Shown here: positions 43,940 through 55,610 of the stretch, in pieces
Layout: each line of letters starts with the position of its first letter
How positions within the stretch are numbered: the stretch's first letter is position 1
DNA from: Auricularia sp. M13
Lineage: Eukaryota; Basidiomycota; Agaricomycetes; Auriculariales; Auriculariaceae
Direction of reading: 5' to 3'
Assembly: GCA_037042915.1 (NCBI GenBank)
Contig: CM073193.1
Span: 6,324,001-6,388,000, forward strand
DNA: 64,000 bases
The notes under the pieces: model-generated
Database searches by the model: none
Told to the model about the DNA's origin: nothing
What the model saw: only the letters and a program-made list of their open reading frames with translations
Program-made: the position numbers and the translations under genes

Positions 43940-44682
43940 TCAGACACGGCGCAGCGTCTGCACGAGCGATTCGCCCTTTCCTCGCGAGACGGGTTCCACC
44001 ACCAGCCATGTGAGCAGAATCTGGTCGATGATTGGCATTCCGCGATCTTTGATGCGCAGCATGGGCGTTCGCTCGTTCAGCTGTCCGGGAGACTTCTCTG
44101 CTCGATGGTATGACGCGACGAGCTTTCCATCGCTGCGGTAAAGCTGTTACGAAGGTTGAGACCATGAGGGATACCTGATTCCTGCATCGTCGACGCACCC
44201 GTAATTCGGTGTTATTTTCTAGCTTCCAGAGATATGTCTGCCTATCGTCGCCTGTGAATTCTCGCGTCCTAGAACACCGATCGAGGTGAGCGCATGATAT
44301 CAATATTATGAGAACAAATCACAGCCAGAACAACATACCAGCGGCCCTCATTCTCGCGGTCCGTCTTGCGCAGGTAGCGCTTGAGCAGCTCGGGCAGACG
44401 CTCCTTCCCGCCGAGAAACTCGAGCGTGGACGACTTGAGGATGCCCCAGCGCACGACGTACTCGTTCGGCTCCGCATGCGGGTCGCGGCTGCGCGAGCGC
44501 GAGCGCGCGCGCGAGACGACCGGGCGGCACACGCGCCGCAGCGCCGTCGCCTCGACGCTGAAGACGCCCGGCTGCTCGACGATCTCGTAGAACAGCACCG
44601 GCTCGCCGTTCAGCCCCGGCTGGCTGCTGCAGACTGTGCGGCGGCGCAGGTTGTCGCGGTCGGTGAGGATTTGCAGGTCCAT
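43940..44682 (-). CDS. DUF6593-like basidiomycete protein
   Basis: Three exons, 44682..44339, 44268..44199 and 44143..43940, give about 205 aa. The N-terminal part (MDLQILTDRDNLRRRTVC, VLFYEIVEQPG) is followed by an Arg/Ser-rich insert coded by a GC-rich GAGCGCGAGCGCG tract. Then come the domain features YVVRWGILKSSTLEFLGG, EFTGDDRQTYLWKLENNTE, LYRSDGKLVASYHR and a hydrophobic end IDQILLTWLVVEPVSRG. These resemble the DUF6593 arrangement (a D-x-Y-x-W-K core and a closing hydrophobic strand) known mainly from mushrooms. The function of the family is unknown, and the assignment is by pattern only. Confidence 0.62.
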
Positions 44683-44958
44683 TGTGTGAGTATGAGGAGG
44701 ATGCGGTGGGAGAGAGAAGGAGAGTGCTAGTACAGGTAGGCTTCTGCGGTCCGGATTTCAGGCTGTCGAGAGAGACGCCGAAGCTGTCACCGGAGCCTTC
44801 AGACCCCAGACGTCGGCGTGCAGGACGCGAGTGTGATCGGCGCTGAAAGTGATTCACCCGTTGGCCGTTAAGGCTCTCTCACATGGACTGCAGCCTTTCA
44901 AGCTCGCGGAGAATGCCTAGCAGCCTGAGGAACACGGTTGAGGGATACCAATCAGACA

Positions 44959-45154
44959 TCAGACATTCATGGTTATATGATGGCTATCATACCCGCCGAT
45001 GAAGCCATATGCTGAGATGTTCGTCTTGTGAAGGGATATGGCGGAGATGCCGCCGGAACCAGGGAAATTGAATTCGCTATGCGGGTTGACATGAAGCCAA
45101 GAGTAACTCTTGGCCTCGTGAAGATCACTTCCACCTTTGATGTGAGATCTCCTG
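44959..45154 (-). CDS. Terminal exon of an unidentified gene
   Basis: After an acceptor TACTTGCAG the minus strand reads GGSDLHEAKSYSWLHVNPHS, then EFNFPGSGGISAISLHKTNI and SAYGFIGGYDSHHITMNV, and stops at 44959. The composition is protein-like and the frame is clean, but the preceding exon (perhaps around 45160-45240, with CQ before a GTCGAT donor) and the start are not secure. The family is not recognised. It lies downstream of the NmrA pseudogene's start on the opposite strand. Confidence 0.3.
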
Positions 45155-45528
45155 CAAGTATTGACATGAATGCAGGCGGCCCACCATCGACTTGGCAGAG
45201 GAGGTAGATTACTGTACTATGCATTTTTTGCCACATCAACTCAGGTAAACGTTCAAATATCGCACATGGCAATAGCACCATGATTAACTTACGTGACAGT
45301 TAGGCACGCCCAGACTCAGACTCATGTTTGACTGTCTCCCAGCGGCCTGGCGCGCTCCAGGGCTTACTATCGGGTTTAGCCGGCGTAATGGAACTTATCC
45401 CCGATGCCATGCGCATTCTCCCACGACAGCACTGACAAAGGCCTCTTCGCGGCTTATAGACCGCCTAAAACTCCCTGGTATGAAGGGGAGAGGTTGTTTC
45501 GCGAGCAGCGCACAATCGCAAAGCAGCA

Positions 45529-46411
45529 ATGACCCTCTCAACCCCTCCGCTCCTCTCGCGGCACCGGATTCCAGGGCGGCTCCGTCATAGACAACCTCAT
45601 CGAGTCCGACAAGCCGTACGGCCTGGTGCAAGGCTGCTGCGCTGGCGCGGCGTAGAGGTCAACATCGCCGTGGGGAACGAGACGGCCGCCAATGTGGTAT
45701 TCGTGCGTATTCTATCGTATCCCGCGCTGCCAGTGAGACACTAGTTGCGTTGGCCTTTGGTGGCACGCGGTGACCAACTTCTAGAACTGGGAGCACGGCG
45801 ACAACGGACAGCGTCGGCGCGCGCCCGCTCGTGTGGCCCGGGCTCGAGAGCTACACGCACGTCGCGCACTTCGTACGCGTTCGCCCAGGACCAGTCGCAG
45901 ATCATGATGCCCACGCGTCGACGTCCACTGGCAGGCTGGATTGTGCATCCCATTTTCACCTAGGAGTTTGAGTTTGATGATGTGCGGACTGGTCCAGGCA
46001 GTTACATGACGAACCCGGGCGCGCCATTCCTGCCGGACGGAGCGTACGTGTGGGCCTTCTCGCTCGCGGGCAGCGCGCGTTCCCGATCATAGACGCAGCG
46101 CGCGACTACGGCCTCTTCGTGCGCCACGCAATCGAGAAAGGCCGTCTACACCGCCGTACGGCGAGCGGCTCATCAACGCAGAAGCCGCGAAGATCATCGA
46201 GCGAGGTGCGCCGTCCAGTCCGCGCGACTCGAACACTACTGCGCGGCGTAAAGATCGCCATCGAGACCTACCTCGCGCAGCTGCAGACGGGCGCGCGCGG
46301 AGGGGTGCGGCGGGTACTACTTCGGCAAGGAAATGTCCGACTCGGACGAGCAGCTGCTGCCCCGGCGTTCGAGGAGTCTCTACAGGCTAACCCGGACTTT
46401 TTCAAGGTGTG
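45529..46411 (+). pseudogene. NmrA-like pseudogene
   Basis: Recognisable NmrA-family pieces follow one another in changing frames. They are TGFQGGSVIDNLIESDKPYG (lacking the usual IGA before it), RGVEVNIAVGNETAANVV, the NFWEHGDN segment, PLVWPGLESYTHVAHF, PGSYMTNPGAPFLPDGAYVWAF, PIIDAARDYGLFVRHAIEKG, YGERLINAEAAKI and GGYYFGKEMSDSDEQ. At least five frame changes and several stops are needed to connect them, and the expected lengths between motifs are shortened. No intron set repairs this. It is unrelated in orientation to the intact gene at 16005 and looks closer to the HSCARG-like subgroup. Confidence 0.75.
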
Positions 46412-47808
46412 AGCCGTGACTGGGTGATTTGGGAGAAACAAGAGTCGGAGTACATAGTGTTTCTAGCGCTCGTTACAGACGACTCGAATATATCGTAGCG
46501 TGTGTCATCGCATGAGTTTATCAAACCCGGGCCGGGTTGAGTGCAACGACGATGAAGCCCTGAGTATAGCAGCAGTCGATAGCCAGCCGAGTGAGACGGC
46601 AGATGGATAGAGACACAGAATCTGAGTCGCCAGCAGACTCCGTGGTAACCCTGGAAGAAAGATGTGTGGCAAACTACAGTGCACGGCGACAAGGCAGAGC
46701 AACAGATATGAAAAGATTCGGTTGCCTGGACGTTCTGCTCATGTCTCCATCGGAGCGCTTTTAGGGCGTATGTAGTCTGCGGCGCGACCCTGGACTGCCA
46801 GCAGTGGAGCACACAGGAGTTAATGACCCTTATTTTGTGCAAAACTCGAGCCAGTGAATTTTTTGAAGCGCGGAGAGGTGACCAGCGGGCCGTACGAAAG
46901 ACACCGAGTGGGAGAGGATGGCGCGACCGGGAAGCCCAAAGGGCAGTTCGGCCGGCTCCGGTCTGCTTCCGGAACTTTCCCTCTTCACGCCATCATCGAA
47001 TCAGAAAAAAGTCGCCGCGGACGTCTCTTAGCTCATGCGACAGGCTGCTACTGTAGTTTTTTTCTCGACGCGTGTGCATCAAGTTGTCCAAGGCGCAAGG
47101 TTCAAGGTTCAAGATGCAAGATGCAAGATAAAAGCAAGATGCAGGGTTGTGGCGCCCTTTTTTGTGCTTTGTGCTGTGTGTGCTATGGCGGACAAGACGC
47201 CTCAAGAGTCGAGCTGCAAGACGCAAGATGTGTGTGCTGCAAGAGCCAAGACGCTGCGTGCCATGAAGCTGCCTGAAGTTGTGCCTTCAAGAAGAACGGT
47301 TTCGAAAAGATTTTCCTGTGCTGGTCGTCGGACATGCTATCGGCTCTGATAGACTGGGGATGCAGCAACTCTGTCTCGCAGGACAATGGGGGCTCCCTGG
47401 AATGCAGGCTGGCTCGACAATGGATGCTCGCTCTCGACGACGGTGGTGATGGGGAGCACGTGCCGCAGCGGGATGATATATAGCGACGGTGTCTGATCTC
47501 CGACGTTTCTCTCTCTGCTCTCTTTGCGCATGTCCTTCCTGGAAGCTGACGACGGAGGCTGTTGCCGGTGCGGCATGGTTGCGGAAAACGGCCGACCGGC
47601 AGGATGGATAGGCAGGATCGGAAGAATGCGGTGCGTGTCCACTGGTGTCCACACTCGTACATACCACTCTGCCCCCCGAGTGCGTTGAGCGACGAGCTGC
47701 CCCCCCGTTCATTTAAAGGGCGCCCCCGTGCCGTGCTCTGGCTCTTCCCCCATCCATCCCCACCACCGCTGCCCCCGTCGCCGCCGCCCTTTTGCTAAAA
47801 CCAGCGCC
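46412..47808. other. Intergenic region upstream of the Clp1-like gene
   Basis: No gene supported. It includes the short heptamer repeat at 47090..47140 and a GC-rich stretch that leads into the Clp1-like promoter. Confidence 0.45.
47090..47140. repeat. Short tandem heptamers (AGGTTCA, GCAAGAT)
   Basis: Consecutive AGGTTCA and GCAAGAT units, with related CAAGA words continuing to about 47240. A simple-sequence tract, not coding. Confidence 0.65.
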
Positions 47809-49337
47809 ATGCTCCATTGCAGCACCAACAGCCCCCAGCCGGCCTTTGCCCCCGTCGCCGCCCACGACAAGGAGAACGCCAGCCATGTGCTCGACGCGAA
47901 CGAGAACGCTGCAGCGCCCGTCGCGTCCTCGTCCCTGCCCCCCGCGACGGCCGCAGCCAGCAGCCCTGGCCCGGCCAGCGCGGAGGGCAAGAAGCGCCGG
48001 CGCATTGACACCGACGCCCGCCGGGCCCAGAAGCGCCCCGCGGGCCTCTCGCTGTTCGAGCAGCGCCAGTCCGAAAAGCGCAAGCGCACGCTCGGCGACG
48101 AGCCCGGCTCTGACCGCATCGCCATCACCACCCAGGGCGCAAAGGTCATCTTCCCCCGCCGACTCGCCCGTCCGGAGCCTGCCGCCATCTCCCGCGACGC
48201 CCTCGCCGAAATCGACCCGTCTTTGGCGGATGTTGCGCCCTCGTATGTCCAGGACAAGCTGCAGCCCCTGGGCCCTCAGTGCGTACCACCACAATTTTTT
48301 TAGAATATTTTTGAGCTGACAATCACCCCAGGCTCGTCGGCATGCTCACAAAGTCCAAGGCAGCGCCCTGCTCCGGTCTCCCCCAGGACATCGATGTCCT
48401 CCTGCCCGCCTCGGAGGCAGACAACCGGGCGCAGTTCCCCACCCACATGCTGGCCGTGCACTCCAAGCAGCCACGCCTGCAGGCGAATGCCCGCACAGGC
48501 GCCCCGCAGCTCAAGCGCAAGGTCACGCTCTTCCCGGCCCACGACCTCGTCCTTGTCGCCAACTGCGCCCATCTGCCGCCGTTCCCGCCCTCGGGCTCCC
48601 AACTGCTCGCAGACCGCCAGCAACCACCGCAGCCGGATCCGGATGCGTCCGAGCCACCGTCATCGCCCATCAGCATCAAGCTGCCCGTCGTGCCCATGTG
48701 CCTGCCCTCGCCGCCGACCTTCCCCATCCTGCAATCATTCATCTACACCAAGCGCGGCGACACGCTGCTCGCCCGCCTGCTGCCGCCCGTGCCCGGCACC
48801 CCGGCGAACCCGTCCCAACCCGCAACCGTCACGCCCGGCGAGCGGCCCCAGATTACCTCCGACCGGTCCGAGACGATGCGCAATCTCGTCTCCGCGCTCA
48901 GCGACGCCTACAAGCCGAATACGCTCCTCACCCACGCCCTGACGGCGCACGGGCTCTGGAGCAACGTCTGCGTGCTCGGCGTGCACGACGAGAAGCTCTG
49001 GCGCGTGCTCGACCTCGCCTGGGAGGTGCTCATCGGCGCGCTCGAGGCCTCCGCCCAGAAGCACCCCGACGACGCCGTCTTCGGGCCCGCTCTGCCCGCG
49101 GGCCCATCGGTCGCCATGCAAGCGCAAGCGCAAGCAGCAGCGCCCGCTGCGTCCGATATGGAGGTCGAGCTGTCCGGCAGCGCGCCGCACTCGCCCACCT
49201 CGCCCAACACGCCGACAACCCCGCGGACAGACTCCGCATCCGACGCGAGCGCGAGCTCCAGTCGCACCTCGCTTTCCGCCGCCTCGGACGAGCCGCCGTC
49301 GAGCGGCTCGGAGGACACCCCTATGCAGACGTGCTAG
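47809..49337 (+). CDS. clp1: Clp1-like (clampless) developmental protein
   Basis: Clp1 is needed for clamp-cell formation and dikaryon development in Coprinopsis and for pathogenic development in Ustilago, downstream of the mating-type homeodomain proteins. Two exons, 47809..48278 and 48332..49337, give about 491 aa. The N-terminal 120 residues are disordered with basic patches (KKRRRIDTDARRAQKR). The conserved centre reads LPVVPMCLPSPPTFPILQSF then IYTKRGDTLLARLLPPVPG. The family's helical part NTLLTHALTAHGLWSNVCVL then GVHDEKLWRVLDLAWEVLIGA lies at about 345-395. The Ser/Thr/Pro tail (SPTSPNTPTTPRTDSASD) is typical of phosphorylated disorder. Third-codon positions are very GC-rich, giving long shadow reading frames. 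The assignment rests on recall of the Clp1 pattern. Confidence 0.8.
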
Positions 49338-49585
49338 ACGTGCTAGAGCAGCACTCGCACTTTTTTCCCGTCATTCCTGCGGCCTGCCCTGTTGTACACT
49401 TCGATGTTCGCTGTTTCATTTCTCGACTCGACTCGACTCTTCGTTCCACCTGTCTATGCTACTCTCACCCCATATGCCCCTCTCCTCTCCTCTCTGCTCT
49501 CGCATCTAGTTTCTTAGGGTTCGCGCTATCATTCGTCATAGCTTGCAATTGTCGGAAATGAAACACACATGCTCTCACTACTACA

Positions 49586-49785
49586 AAGTACAACGTTGTT
49601 CCGACGGCTCTCATGAAATCGTTGTTCTCGCATGCGCACCCTGTCCGGGCCTCGCCTTGTGAATGCGCATGAGCGCTACCGTTGTTCTTTCAACGTCCGC
49701 GTCTAGATCTTGTGAATACGCAGCGTTGTTCTCCGCTGGCCCTCCCCCGCCGTCACGGGCTTGTCTCTGTGAATGATGGTCGAGC
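49586..49785. repeat. Imperfect repeat units downstream of the Clp1-like gene
   Basis: CGTTGTTC begins units at about 49586, 49618, 49680 and 49724, and three of these units contain TGTGAAT near their end. Unit length varies between about 32 and 60 bp. The copies are degenerate, so this is a weak tandem family within or beyond the 3' UTR. Confidence 0.5.
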
Positions 49786-52387
49786 CTCGGAATGAAAAGA
49801 AGCAGACCGGAACGTGTAGAAAACGCATTCAGTTACCCTGAGAGCTGGTCGGCGGCGCGCAAAGGAAGCGTCTCGCTAAGGTTTGGAGGCGGATTCCCGA
49901 GGAGACATCTGAGAGTTACATACACGTACACTAACATTGGCAGCGCGGGCTATTGCACGCGATTTTGCATGCATGCACTGGGAGGGGGAGACCGGAGATG
50001 AAATATGCATGCTTGACGCTTGACTCTGGAGGTGACAGGCTGGCGCGCGCAGGATGGTGTAAGTGTGCATGGCTTGTTGCAGAGTGGACGTCGGCGGGAG
50101 GAGTCGAACGCCGACTCTGCGCGCGAGCTGCTGAGAATCATCGAAGACCGTGCTGCCTGGCTTGTTGTGCATCTGTATCAAGTTATGGACGGACGGGCGA
50201 GAAGGAGATGTGCAGTCAGTATCAGTATGCGCAGTTGACTCAGTCGCAGTACTGTACATATCAGGATCGCTCAGCTTCGCAGCCGAGACGAGACACAGCA
50301 GGTACTTGCATGGCGACTCACTGGCAGATCTACCTCGCTAACACTGATATCAAGGCGAACCTGGTCGAACACAATTGCACTGCAGCCGCGGCGGCGCACG
50401 AGGAGGACGAAAACCTGACCAGGACGCAAGAGGCAACGCGGGACCGACGCAGCGGGCGGGCATGACGACATCACATATGGCTGTGATAGCAGCAGCATGA
50501 TTCAGATGCTGGTCCTGAGTATCGCCGCTCCGCGGTCCGTCGAGGGAGCATTCCCAACGCGGGAACTTTTGACGCCGTATAGGGGCCCTGGGCGATCGCA
50601 ATCGCAGGAGGTTGCGTTCGGACGCGTCTGTCGGTGTCGCGGCGGGAACAGTGCGGTATCAGTGCTCGTTCTTCAAGTTGTGCGTGGATGGATTCTTCTG
50701 AACTTTAATCTGGGCGCTGAGATTCAGGCCACGGCCTCCAAGGGGATGGAGATCTCAGGATCTGGATGGATCTCGACGCGAAATGAACTTCACCGGGGTA
50801 GCTATTGTTTGTCCTGGTATGGATTAGACTTGAAGGACAATAACGTCGCGCGCGCGCGGGAGGATATCGTGGATCATGCTGTAAGGCACATTCTGCGGTG
50901 ATAACGCAGCTCTCTCAGGCGTTTTTGTGCGTGGAGAGGCCACTGCTTTTGAGATCCTGCCGGTGGGACCCCGGGGAGCGTCCTAGTCCCGACACTTGCA
51001 GAGATCCGGGATATGCTGCAGTGCCCCAGATAGGCTCAATTGCAAGAGTGCTCAGCGCTCATCTGTGCCTGTGTGTGGGGAGGCGATGCCAGTCGCCGGC
51101 GTGCACATGGCAGTCGGTTTACATTGTCTTGATCACGTGACCCTGCCTCTGGCAAGTTCGACACGCTTGTGGAGCTCATGGTCGGTATCATAGGGGAAAA
51201 GAGAACATTCATCAAGGCAATTGTGAACCATAACCAGAGAATCAGAGGAATACAGCAAGCACCTGGAGAGCCATGCCTTCCCGATGAGAGCAGCTCGCGC
51301 GGGGAGCCGCCGCGAAGCTTCAAGTTGATTAAGATTGAGATTGAGAATCGCACACTGGCAGATGATCCAGATCCAGCAGCGCGGTCCAATGAAGGTAGCT
51401 ACATGGGAAGACTGCCCCCGGACGCGAAGCATTCGCACGTGCTCGCGAGGACAACGATGCACCGCCACCCCTTTGTTCCGAAAAAGGCAGGAATCCCACG
51501 CGAGCGGCGCGTGCACAAGTGAGAAATGAACCGCTGGAGCGCGGGACGCCCTGCTCTATCAGAGTGCGATCGGAAGTGCCGCCAGAGCGATTGGGCTCGA
51601 CGGTGCGTGCTAAAGCGAGAGGGCTTCGGAACCTGAGGCAATGAGTCTCATGCGACTCACACTGCGTTGCACTGTCAGAAATCTTGGGCGGTTGCACGGC
51701 TTTTACGGGAGCCAGAGCACGCGTCGACCACTGTGCGAGCAAATTGCATTGTACTGGGATCGGTTGACCGCCAACAGCCAGTTTTATCAATGGAGACTCC
51801 TGGAGGTCAAATAGGCCCTGAGAATCTCGAGCTCTGAACTCATTGATGTACTTCACAACTATCGAAATAGTAATCCCACGTCTTTCTCATATTCGCAAAT
51901 GCAAGGCAGCCCCGTCGCAAAGGCTGAGGACGGCAGTCGATTTTAATTGGGATATGTAGGTAGCTTCCTCCGGACTGCACGTACAGTAGCGAGATTTCAA
52001 CCTGGTCCATCTCAAGCCCATTCTGCTTCAAGCTCTAGCGCACGGTTTGAGGAGCACTCTGATTATGCGACATGCCGTGCCGACCAGGAAGGGCATGTAG
52101 TTTGCATTTTACGAATGTCGGTTCCATGTGCGTTCGACAATCATTATACTCAAAATTACAGCAGTTCAACAGTTTTAAATTGGGTCCCGGACAGGTTGGT
52201 AATGTGGGAGCCACCAGGAAGCGAAAATGCACTTCCCGGTCCGGCACGGTTTTACTGTAGGTGCGGCCGATTGACCAACCACCATTTGTCAGCCAGTGCG
52301 ATGTACAGTGCCTTCCGAACGAGTGTCCTATAAAGCGACGACCTGAGGCTTTACTGTGAGTCTCACTCCGATCGATAACAGCTCGCA
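49786..52387. other. Gene-poor region
   Basis: 2.6 kb with no gene I can support. Several reading frames of 60-170 codons occur on both strands but none shows family motifs, consistent splice sites or biased composition. Confidence 0.4.
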
Positions 52388-53327
52388 ATGGCTCACCCGT
52401 GGGAGACAGACTATACCAAAATCTACCACCACCACACGTACCCTGCCATCTCTCCGACGCGCCCCGAGCTCTCAGCGTCCGGAAAGACCATTGTCATCAG
52501 CGGAGGGGGGCGTGGTCTGGGTACTGGCATCGTCGATGCCTTTGCCCAGGCTGGAGCTGCGCATATCTTCGTCACTGGGCGCAACGCCGCGAATCTGCAG
52601 GCGGTCGCATCGAAGACCGAGGCCGCGCATCCGTCAAGTAAGATCGCGGTGGTGCCTGGCGACGTTTCGCGTGAAGAGGATGTGAGCCGCCTGTTCGCCG
52701 AGGTCAAGAAGGTGGCGCCCGGGGGCGTCGACGTCTTCGTCGCGAACGCAGGTTATATGGCCGACACGGTTCCCGTCGCACAGGCACAGGTGGACGACTG
52801 GTGGCGCGCATTCGAGGTCAACATCAAGGGCGTCTTCTTCCAGGCGCGCCACTTCCTCGCCGCGGCAGCGCCCAATGCTGCATTCGTCAACATTTCCGCC
52901 GGCGCGGCCCACCTCGCCCCGCCGCTCTTCGGCTTCTCAGCATACGCCAGCGCGAAGCTTGCAGCGGCACGAGTGGTCGAGACGCTGCAGGTCGAGAACC
53001 CGGCGCTGAGATTCTTCAACGTGCAGCCTGGCGTCGTCAAGACGGACATGTTGACCAAATCGGGCTTCGAGGGCTTCAACCCGCCACCTCCAACTGATGA
53101 TCGTGAGTTTATGCTATGGACTGCGCATGCTTAGTCATCAGAGACTCACCTGTGCTGCAGTTGACCTGTGTGGCGAATTTTGCGTGTGGCTGGTCAGTCC
53201 CGAGGCCGAGTTCCTGAAGGGCAAGTTCCTGTGGGTCAACTGGGATGTCGAAGAGCTCAAGGCCAGGAAGGAGGAGATACTGACAGGGAGTAATCTGGTC
53301 ACTGGCCTGGTTGGCTGGGTCGTTTGA
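52388..53327 (+). CDS. Short-chain dehydrogenase/reductase
   Basis: Classical SDR that transfers hydride between NAD(P) and a hydroxyl or carbonyl. Two exons, 52388..53102 and 53161..53327, give about 293 aa. The cofactor motif is present as ISGGGRGLGTGIVDAF (about 38-53), then GDVSREEDV, VFVANAGYM (the NNAG-like motif), NIKGVFFQARHFL, and the catalytic Ser in VNISAGAAH with Tyr and Lys in SAYASAKLAAARV. The adenine-side VQPGVVKTDML follows. The C-terminal exon (FCVWLVSPEAEFLKGKFLWV NWDVEELKAR) matches fungal SDRs where this region closes the substrate pocket. Substrate unknown. Confidence 0.92.
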
Positions 53328-53597
53328 GATCGTTCAGAGTCAAAGAAAGATGTCTGTACCCCGTTATCGACTGTTGCGAATACCAGAGTGAAACTTGTGA
53401 GCAGTTCAACTCTCTGCAAGGATTGATACTGTACCGGCTCAGCGCTCACCACCTTGCAAATGAATTTTTCTGGCTGAAGCACGGAGGCACGTTCGTCGCC
53501 ACGTGAAATGATGTGCCGGGTTACGTCACGCGTTTTTCAAGTTTGCACGCTTGGCTCTCGCGCGGAGCCGGGCCGCCCCGATCCTGTACCTGCTACG

Positions 53598-55369
53598 ATG
53601 AGCTCGCGAACACCCCGGTACATACCACAGCGCTCGCTGTCCCAGCTCAAGACTTACAGCTACAAGGGCGTAGACAAGTGAGTGCCTGCGTAGTTGCGCC
53701 TGCTCAGACAGCTTATCGTCGAGGCCTGGACAGGTCTATAACGTCCAAGTACATCCTCAACCCGTTCTGGAACAAGTTCGTAACAATATGGCCGACATGG
53801 GTGGCCCCCAATACAGTCAGTTTCACTACGAAATATTGTTAAAAATTCTAAGTTCTGTTCAGATTACCTTCATCGGCCTATGCACGATTTTCTTCAATTT
53901 TGCGACGCTCATATATTACGACCCAGCATACCTCGCGGAGAGCGCAGGCGCAACGGGCCCGCCGAAATGGGTGTACTACACCTGGGCAGCCGGCCTGTTC
54001 TTCTACCAAAGCATGGATGCCATAGACGGGCAAGTTTTCGCTCTCATACTGCCATTGCCAAGCTGAAATCGACGCCAGGAAGCAAGCGCGACGAACGGGC
54101 ATGGCAGGCCCGCTGGGCGAGATGTTCGATCACGGTGCGACCTTCAGTCAACCATGACTTCGTCTTCTTATCCGCGCTGCAGGATGTGATGCTATAAACA
54201 CGACCGTGAGCAGTGACTGGATCAGTTGTACTCGCGAAGACTGACCCCACGGCTCCAGCTCGAGGTCATACTCTGCGCACGCGCTCTGAACCTCGGCCGC
54301 TCCTGGTGGACTGTCGCCTCGCAGGTGGCGAGCCTCATGAATTTTTACTTGACGACCTGGGAAGAATATCATACCGGTACTGTCAGTTTCTATCCTCGCG
54401 CATGTTATGCTCACGTTGCGTTGACCAGGCCAATTGTATCTTGGACAATTTTCTGGCCCTGTGGAGGGTATTCTTATAATTGTTGTAATCTATATCATAA
54501 CTGGACATTACGGTTCGTATGCTTCTCCAATTCTCTAGTCATCTGCATGCCAATGGTCCTCGCAGGCACGGCGTTCTGGGACCAAGGCACACTGGCCTCC
54601 CTCGGCGTCAAGAACATATCAATTCTCAGGGACCTGCCCGACCTGCCGCTAAACGAAGCGTTCATGGTCTTCGGCGCGTTCGGGCTGGCCTTCAACATCC
54701 TGACGTCCTACTCGAACGTCTACAAAACCTGCAAGCAGACGGGCCAGTCCGTGACGAAGCCGCTGGCGTATCTGCTTCCCTACGTCTTCACCGTCGGCCT
54801 GTACCTCTCTTGGCTCACGCCGTGGCAGCCCGTGCCGCTCCCGAGCGGCTCGGCGAACCCGCTCAACCCGGACGCAACGCTCGAGCAGAAGGTCACGCCC
54901 GCGCCGCCCGGGCTGGAGAGCATCCTCAACTCGGAGCTGTTCATGCCGTTCCTGTGCTCGTGGGGCCTGCAGTTCGCGCACCAGGTCGGCAAGATGATCC
55001 TCGCGCACGTCACCAAGGGCCGCTTCCCCGTATGGGACTGGATGTGGGTCTGGCTGGGCGTCTGCTCGCTCGACTGGAACGCTCGGACGCTCTTTGGCCG
55101 GTGCGTATCTCTCTTTACCTACCATCCTTTGTGATTTGCTGACTGCGGTACACTGCAGGGCGCCGCTCATCCAGACATCGCCGGACCGCACGCGCCTGCT
55201 CATCTACGTGACACTCGTCTTGACCGTCGCGTCCTACGTGCGCTTCTGCACGTACGTCATCGGCGACATCACCAACTACCTCGGCATCGCGTGCTTCACC
55301 GTGCGGAAGAAGGACGAGCACGGCGACTGGGTCGACGCGGGCGAGGTGAACGCCAAAAAGCAGCAATGA
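53598..55369 (+). CDS. CDP-alcohol phosphotransferase (cholinephosphotransferase/ethanolaminephosphotransferase)
   Basis: Last step of the Kennedy pathway: transfers phosphocholine or phosphoethanolamine from CDP to diacylglycerol in ER/Golgi membranes. Nine exons (53598..53677, 53734..53815, 53863..54029, 54079..54134, 54183..54205, 54259..54376, 54429..54512, 54566..55100, 55159..55369) give about 451 aa. The family signature DG-x2-AR-x8-G-x3-D-x3-D is complete: DGKQARRTGMAGPLGEMFDH continuing GCD. It is assembled from three exons. The third intron begins GCAAGT, a GC-AG intron splitting Asp-Gly from Lys-Gln-Ala-Arg. The start (YIPQRSLSQLKTYSYKGVDK), NPFWNKFVTIWP, FSGPVEGILIIVVIYIITGH and seven or more hydrophobic helices are all as in CPT1/EPT1. 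Choline versus ethanolamine preference cannot be decided. Confidence 0.93.
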
Positions 55370-55610
55370 GGCTTTCCAGAGTAATGCTCTTGACGATCTT
55401 ATCGAATGTCATGACTGAATAATCTAGACTCCGTTTGGTCTGAACGTGCAACAGCCAGGCAACCGCTTTCTCTGGAACTTTCAGTTTTCTAGCTTTACGT
55501 CTGTCCAAGACCCCACAGTAACTGACGTTCCACGAAAACAATAGATAAATACTTGCAGAAATAAATGAATGCGCTCGTACACCAAACACCGCACTTCCCC
55601 TTTCCTACAC

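Noticed and set aside
48735-49190. Long minus-strand reading frame opposite the Clp1-like gene, with several other long frames in 47.7-49.6 kb
   Set aside because: Very GC-rich third positions on the coding strand create open shadow frames. The frames show no family motifs and the plus-strand protein explains the region.
49786-52387. Several reading frames over 100 codons in the 2.6-kb gap, for example 51329..51856 (minus)
   Set aside because: None has recognisable motifs, plausible neighbouring exons or a convincing start.
54649-55203. Minus-strand frame of 184 codons opposite the CDP-alcohol phosphotransferase
   Set aside because: It covers the last two exons of a firmly identified enzyme and has no motif of its own.
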